Below are positions 60,186 through 64,000 of a stretch of DNA of 64,000 nucleotides, piece after piece. The stretch is from NCBI RefSeq assembly GCF_014174305.1, contig NZ_JABEQH010000016.1:1-64000 (forward strand). Reading direction: 5' to 3'. The notes below the pieces were generated by a model that had not been told where the DNA came from, ran no database searches, and saw only the letters and a program-made list of their open reading frames with translations. The translations under genes and the position numbers were made by a program. The DNA comes from Gluconacetobacter johannae. Its GTDB lineage: Bacteria > Pseudomonadota > Alphaproteobacteria > Acetobacterales > Acetobacteraceae. Every line of letters starts with the position of its first letter. Position 1 is the first letter of the stretch.

Positions 60186-61054
60186 GCGTCGGGTCCGGCC
60201 AGGGCCGCGCAGATCTCGGCCAGGCGGGTGGCGGAATCGGCGATGTCCTCGCGGGCGGCGCAGGCGATTTCGGGCACCTCGGCCACTTCGATGGTGTCGA
60301 GGATCAGCGTGTCCATCGAATTGAAATAGCGCACGCGCCAGACATGCGGCGTGGCCGTCGCCTCGATCCGGCAATTGCCGTAGCCGCGCGACAGGATGGT
60401 GACGCCGCCCCGGCCCAGCACGCGGGCGATCAGCTCCAGATCCTCGGGCGTGTGGGGCAGCAGGCTGAGGTTGACGACATGCGCGGCGCGACCGGGGTGC
60501 CAGGCCGCGCTGCGGTCCAGAAGCTCGGTCAGGATAGCGGGCGCGTTCACCACGCCCTCGGTCGCCAGCGCGGCGAGGTCGGGCGCTGCCGCCGGCCGGG
60601 CGGGAAAGGCCCGCGCCAGCACGGCGCGGGGAAAGGCGCCGATTTCCATCTGCTCGCGCGCCGGCTGGGTGGGGTCGGGCGACAGGGCGCGCAGGGTCCA
60701 GACGCCCGCGAACACCGTTTCCTGCACCTCGATCCGCCCGGCGGCGTCTTCCAGCAGTACCGACACCTCGCCCTCGCCCAGCGCGTCGTCCGCCACCGCG
60801 CGGGTGGCCGCGTCCAGCCCGTCGCGCTTCAGCAGCATCGACAGGCCCGGCACCCACTGGCTCGCCATGTCGCGCAGCCCCGTCAGGAAGGCCAGGGCCG
60901 GGCGCACCTGCGCGGGGTCGTCGATTTCGGGCAGGTGGGCGGCATAGACGCTGACCCCGGACGGCATGGCCAGATATTGCAGCCCGTCCTCGCCCTCCGG
61001 CGGGGTGGAGCCGGGGCCGAAGCCGATGGGGGGGAAGGCGAAGGACGCGCTCAT
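60182..61054 (-). CDS. hupH: Hydrogenase expression/formation protein HupH (HoxQ/HyaF)
   Basis: The 290-residue protein shows the HupH family pattern: YLAMPSGVSVYAAHLPEI, GEGEVSVLLED, GRIEVQETVFAGVW, LSLLPHTPEDLELIARVLGRGGVTILSRGYGNCRIEATATPHVWRVRYFNSMDTLILDTIEVAEVPEIACAA. It is needed for small-subunit iron-sulfur maturation in oxygen-tolerant systems. Overlaps at both ends (ATGA with hupG and hupJ) show tight translational coupling. Confidence 0.94.
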   Translation of the reverse strand: MSASFAFPPIGFGPGSTPPEGEDGLQYLAMPSGVSVYAAHLPEIDDPAQVRPALAFLTGLRDMASQWVPGLSMLLKRDGLDAATRAVADDALGEGEVSVLLEDAAGRIEVQETVFAGVWTLRALSPDPTQPAREQMEIGAFPRAVLARAFPARPAAAPDLAALATEGVVNAPAILTELLDRSAAWHPGRAAHVVNLSLLPHTPEDLELIARVLGRGGVTILSRGYGNCRIEATATPHVWRVRYFNSMDTLILDTIEVAEVPEIACAAREDIADSATRLAEICAALAGPDA

Positions 61055-61467
61055 GCCGGTTGATCCGTCAGCGTGGGGTGGGCAAAGGGGGCCAGCAGCG
61101 CACTCAGGCGGCGGCCGTATTCGTCCCAGTCGCGCATGCGCGAAATGGCGCCCGCCGGCCGGCCGTCATGCAGCAGCACCAGCGCCGGCAGGGACAGGTC
61201 GTCGATTTCGGCCAGCAGGGCGGATTCCAGCGCCGCGTCCGCCACCGCGCCCGCCGGCGCCGCGCCGGGCGGCACCAGCCCGGCGCAGGCCCGCAGCAGG
61301 TCGGGCAGCACGGCGGCGATATCGGGCGTTTCCAGATGCGGCCGCGCGTGGCTGGGCAGGAACAGCAGCACCAGCCCGCGCGGCGCGTCCGCCGCATCGT
61401 GCAGCAGCGCCATGCCGTGGCGGGTCATCAGCCCCGCCACCAGGGGCGAGTCATGTAGAACGGACAT
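61051..61467 (-). CDS. hupG: Hydrogenase accessory protein HupG (HyaE/HoxO, thioredoxin-like)
   Basis: The 138-residue protein (ATG 61467) has a thioredoxin-like fold without the CxxC pair: GLVLLFLPSHARPHLETPDIAAVLPDLL, SLPALVLLHDGRPAGAISRMRDWDEYGRRLSALL. HyaE/HoxO proteins bind the Tat signal of the small subunit and hold it back until the clusters are in place. The ATG overlaps the hupF stop by one base. Confidence 0.92.
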   Translation of the reverse strand: MSVLHDSPLVAGLMTRHGMALLHDAADAPRGLVLLFLPSHARPHLETPDIAAVLPDLLRACAGLVPPGAAPAGAVADAALESALLAEIDDLSLPALVLLHDGRPAGAISRMRDWDEYGRRLSALLAPFAHPTLTDQPA

Positions 61468-61829
61468 CAGGCTTCCTCCAGACCGGCGGCCAGCGCCGCT
61501 TCGAGATGCGGGGGCAGGCGCGGCGGCGCGTCGCACAGGTCGGCGAAGCCGCGCGCCACCACGTCCTGCACATGGGCGGCGTCCCCGCCGGGTGCGGCCA
61601 GCGCGGCCAGCGCCGCCAGGGCGGCGCGGATGCTGCGGGCCTCCTCCGCGCCCAGCCGGCTGCGGGCCAGCCCCATGAACACCAGCAGCTCGTCGCCGGG
61701 CCGGGCGTCGGGCACCAGCGCGATATCCACCTGTTCGCGGCGCGCCGGGACGCCTTCGGGCTGGTCGGCCTCGCAGTCGGCCATTGCGCCGTGCACCGCG
61801 CGCACCGTCATCGGAATGCCCACGCACAT
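61467..61829 (-). CDS. hupF: HypC-like chaperone HupF
   Basis: I start at ATG 61829 (MCVGIPMTVRAV), which puts the essential Cys at position 2; the longer upstream frame is not needed. It has 120 residues with the HypC/HupF domain and an extended Ala-rich C-terminus. HupF protects the large subunit under oxygen and helps Fe(CN)2CO delivery. It lies 4 bases after hupD. Confidence 0.92.
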   Translation of the reverse strand: MCVGIPMTVRAVHGAMADCEADQPEGVPARREQVDIALVPDARPGDELLVFMGLARSRLGAEEARSIRAALAALAALAAPGGDAAHVQDVVARGFADLCDAPPRLPPHLEAALAAGLEEA

Positions 61830-61833
61830 GCGC

Positions 61834-62484
61834 CTACGCCCCCAGCCGCGCCAGCAGGCGTTCGTCGCCATGGCGGCAGGCCGCCTGTTCGTCCGGGCGG
61901 CCGGCCTCGTAGGGCGCGCGGGCCACCGCCGGGGTCATCAGCCCGGCCCCCATCTCGGCCCGGCCCGGCAGGGGCAGGGGGCGCACCCCGTACTCGCGCG
62001 CCAGCAGGTCCAGCACGGCCTGGGCGGCGGGGGCCACGCAGGCGGCGACGCGCTCGGTCAGGCCCCCGCCGTAATCCTGCATGGTCACCGGCTGCACCCC
62101 GATCAGCGAGACCCGGCGCGGCGCGTGGCCCCGCAGGTCCAGCAGGGCCAGCACCTCCTGGAAGCCGGTCTGGTGCAGGCTCATCTTCCGCGCGCCGATG
62201 GTGGCGGGCACGTCGGCGCCGTGCACCTGGTGCAGGGTGGCGGGCGGCAGGCCGAAGTCGATGGCGTCCACGATGACCAGCCCGGCCAGGTCTTCGAGAT
62301 GCGGCAGCAGGTACAGCCCCTGCGTGCCGCCGTCCATCAGCTCGACCGGGGGCGGGAAAGCGTGGCGCGCGGCCAGATGTTCCACCACGCGCACCCCGAA
62401 GCCCTCGTCCGCCCACAGGATGTTGCCGATGCCCAGCACCAGCACCCTGCCGCCCGTCTGTTCCGCTGCGCGATCGGCCGTCAT
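61834..62484 (-). CDS. hupD: Hydrogenase maturation endopeptidase HupD
   Basis: HupD cleaves the C-terminal tail of nickel-loaded HupL. I start at ATG 62484 (MTADRAAEQTGG); 216 residues. VLVLGIGNILWADEGFGVRVVEHL has the nickel-sensing Glu27, LVIVDAIDFG the Asp, and GARKMSLHQTGFQEVL the His, the three ligands known from HybD. Its C-terminus is somewhat extended. A hairpin 129 bases upstream separates it from hupC. Confidence 0.95.
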   Translation of the reverse strand: MTADRAAEQTGGRVLVLGIGNILWADEGFGVRVVEHLAARHAFPPPVELMDGGTQGLYLLPHLEDLAGLVIVDAIDFGLPPATLHQVHGADVPATIGARKMSLHQTGFQEVLALLDLRGHAPRRVSLIGVQPVTMQDYGGGLTERVAACVAPAAQAVLDLLAREYGVRPLPLPGRAEMGAGLMTPAVARAPYEAGRPDEQAACRHGDERLLARLGA

Positions 62485-62612
62485 CCGCCTGTCCTGCCTT
62501 CGTTCCTGCTGCCGGCGCGTCATTGTGCAGCGCGGCAAATCCTTACGAAAATTAACCGAAGCAGATTCCGTGCCAACTTCCGGTCTGGTCATGCGATGAC
62601 CGTTTTCAAAGC

Positions 62613-62648
62613 AAAACCCGCCATCACGGAACCGTGATGACGGGTTTT
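62613..62648. terminator. Intra-operon hairpin between hupC and hupD
   Basis: AAAACCCG at 62613-62620 plus CATCACGG at 62622-62629 pair with CCGTGATG at 62632-62639 plus CGGGTTTT at 62641-62648, with one mismatch and a 2-base loop. The loop region is symmetric, and both strands have a short T run after the stem. It may reduce read-through from the structural genes to the accessory genes, or protect the hupSLC mRNA 3' end. Confidence 0.7.
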
Positions 62649-62693
62649 TTGGAAGGCTGGCTTCCAGTTCGGGCCGAACTGGATAGATGTCGA

Positions 62694-63455
62694 TCAGTCG
62701 GGGCGGTCGTCGCGGAAGGTGCGATAGCCGTTGGTCATCGCCGAGATCAGCGACTGGCGGGACATGATGTCCTCGCGCGAGACCGTATAGACATGGATCA
62801 TCACGAACAGGATGATGACCCACATGCCCCAGTGATGCAGGAAGTGCGTCGAGAGGTTGCCCCCCAGCCAGGGCATGACCCAGCCGAACACATGGCCTTC
62901 CCAACTGTCGATGCCGGTGCCGTCGGAATAGAGCGCGAAGCCCGTCACGATCATGAACAGGCCCGTCAGCGTGAAGCAGAAGAACAGCGCCGTGCGGGCC
63001 AGCGCGTTGTGGCCCACCACGGTCTTCACATGCTTCTTGAGGAAGGCGTAGACCAGCACCTCGTCCAGAAGCTCCTTCCAGTACGCGGGCTTCCAGAAGG
63101 GGATGAAGAACAGTTCGCGCGCATAGACATTGCCCAGGAAGGCCCAGGCCACCCGGCCCGCGAACCCCACGGCGAAGATCCACGCCGCGGCGAAATGCAG
63201 GTAGCGGATCCAGCCCATCTGGAAATGGCTGCTGGCCTCGCCCGACAGGCTGGGGGGCGGCGAGCCGATCAGATAGCCGGTCGCGGCCAGCACCACGATC
63301 GAGGCCGCCGTCATCCAGTGCCACAGCCGCACCGGGGCCTCGTAGACATAGACCGTGGTCAGCCGGCGCGCCCGCAGCGGACGGGCCTTCAGCCCGTCCA
63401 GGTTGGTGCCCTTCAGGTCGTCATCCGTCAGGATGGCGGAATCCGGTGCGCTCAT
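62694..63455 (-). CDS. hupC: Hydrogenase b-type cytochrome subunit HupC (HoxZ/HyaC)
   Basis: The 253-residue membrane subunit anchors HupSL and passes electrons from H2 to the quinone pool. It has four helices: WHWMTAASIVVLAATGYLIG, YLHFAAAWIFAVGFAGRVAW, TALFFCFTLTGLFMIVTGFAL and HHWGMWVIILFVMIHVYTV. Heme ligand His residues lie in RLWHWM, YLHFAA, FLHHWG and MIHVY. The N-terminal ALTTVYVYEAPVRLWHW-like start is the family signature. The start lies 12 bases after hupL. Confidence 0.96.
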   Translation of the reverse strand: MSAPDSAILTDDDLKGTNLDGLKARPLRARRLTTVYVYEAPVRLWHWMTAASIVVLAATGYLIGSPPPSLSGEASSHFQMGWIRYLHFAAAWIFAVGFAGRVAWAFLGNVYARELFFIPFWKPAYWKELLDEVLVYAFLKKHVKTVVGHNALARTALFFCFTLTGLFMIVTGFALYSDGTGIDSWEGHVFGWVMPWLGGNLSTHFLHHWGMWVIILFVMIHVYTVSREDIMSRQSLISAMTNGYRTFRDDRPD

Positions 63456-63467
63456 GGTCCTGCCCCC

Positions 63468-64000
63468 TCAGCGCACGGTGACGCGGGCGAGTTCCTCGCC
63501 GTCGGGCGCCATCACATGGGTGGCGCAGGCCATGCACGGGTCGAAGGAGTGCAGCGTGCGGAGGATTTCCACCGGCTGTTCCGGGTTGCTCATCGGCGTG
63601 CCCAGCAGGGACGCCTCGAACGCGCCGATATTGCCCCGCGCGTCGCGCGGGCCGCCGTTCCAGGTGCTGGGCACCACGCACTGGTAGTTCTCGATCCGCC
63701 CGTCGCGGATGCGGATCCAGTGCCCCAGCCCGCCCCGGGGCGCCGCCACGATGCCCACGCCCTTGGCTTCCTTCGGCCAGGTGGACGGGTCCCATTTCGA
63801 CACGTTGGCGGTCGCCAGGTCGCCGTTGCGGATGTTGGTTATCAGCGCGTCGTAATCGTCCAGAAGCTGCTGGGCGCAGTAATGGGCTTCCAGCGCGCGG
63901 GCCAGGGTGCGGCCGATGGTCGTCGGCAGGGCCTGCTGCGGCGTCAGCGCCGTGCCCGCCAGGCTGTTGAAGCGGCCCAGCGCGTCATCGACCTGCGCCT
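63468..64000 (-). CDS. hupL: Uptake [NiFe]-hydrogenase large subunit HupL, C-terminal part
   Basis: The gene runs off the window at 64000; about 177 C-terminal residues are visible. The fragment includes [62 protein letters not shown] and the end LARVTVR. DPCMAC provides two Cys ligands of the NiFe site. HupD should cut after the His of DPCMACATH and release a 15-residue tail starting VMAPDGEE. The start is outside the window. Confidence 0.97.
   Translation of the reverse strand, partial: AQVDDALGRFNSLAGTALTPQQALPTTIGRTLARALEAHYCAQQLLDDYDALITNIRNGDLATANVSKWDPSTWPKEAKGVGIVAAPRGGLGHWIRIRDGRIENYQCVVPSTWNGGPRDARGNIGAFEASLLGTPMSNPEQPVEILRTLHSFDPCMACATHVMAPDGEELARVTVR

Noticed and set aside
1-64000. 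CRISPR array
   Set aside because: No series of short direct repeats with unique spacers exists. The regular repeats in the window are coding repeats in the autotransporter or dispersed single hairpins.

Overview
The window is high-GC DNA from an alphaproteobacterium, most likely an acetic acid bacterium (Acetobacteraceae, Gluconacetobacter-like). The evidence is a circularly permuted, two-piece tmRNA whose tag reads ANDNSEVLAVAA, an alpha-type SspB, and a complete-looking uptake [NiFe]-hydrogenase maturation cluster of the Rhizobium/Rhodobacter hup-hyp type. The species assignment is inference; the tmRNA and hydrogenase calls are read directly from the sequence.

Layout. 1-6857: a surface-glycan type block (Sel1 repeats, a GT2+GT4 hybrid glycosyltransferase, an unknown protein, a GT4 enzyme, a YnfA membrane protein). 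6901-10078: ppa, a CAU tRNA (tRNA-Ile2 type), ettA and a GNAT acetyltransferase. 10079-17780: a poly(C) tract and AT-rich leader, then a 2173-residue PATR-repeat autotransporter and an IalB-like protein. 17830-23248: mlaA-mlaC, a periplasmic aldose epimerase, a MOSC protein, a DUF4160/DUF2442 pair and an orphan. 23352-28191: a TonB receptor, a Tat-exported phosphatase and a Rieske oxygenase. 28215-31824: argO/argP with a clear operator-like palindrome, a threonine dehydratase-like enzyme and a DjlA-like co-chaperone. 31852-35443: a queuosine operon queA-tgt-queG plus a ribbon-helix-helix gene. 35579-40932: a small unknown, a PEBP protein, an HTH pair, an aquaporin with altered NPA boxes, a VOC protein, class I fumarase and sspB. 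About 41060-42485: ssrA (minus strand) and thyX. 42842-44710: a chemotaxis receptor.

44711-50508 is a young-looking accessory island. It starts with a chimeric scrap of rpoN and thyX 3' ends. It then carries an AT-rich membrane-protein gene, a two-gene operon (SF1 helicase plus a DUF2290-like protein) that looks like an undescribed defence module, and a decayed IS5-type transposase. The island is bracketed by 17-bp near-identical direct repeats that belong to a dispersed palindromic repeat family.

50469-64000 (all minus strand, transcribed right to left) is hupL(C-terminus)-hupC-hupD-hupF-hupG-hupH-hupIJ-hupK-hypA-hypB-hoxA-hypC-hypD-hypE-NiCoT nickel permease-rpoN. The accessory genes assemble the NiFe(CN)2CO site. 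HypA, HypB and the NiCoT protein supply nickel, HypC, HypD and HypE supply the Fe(CN)2CO unit, and HupD clips the HupL tail. The sigma-54 activator HoxA and a dedicated, divergent sigma-54 are encoded in the same run. hypF, hupS and the sensor genes hupTUV are not visible here.

A family of intergenic hairpins with compensating stem changes occurs at several gene 3' ends. One copy is split by a 162-bp MITE-like insert beside hypC.
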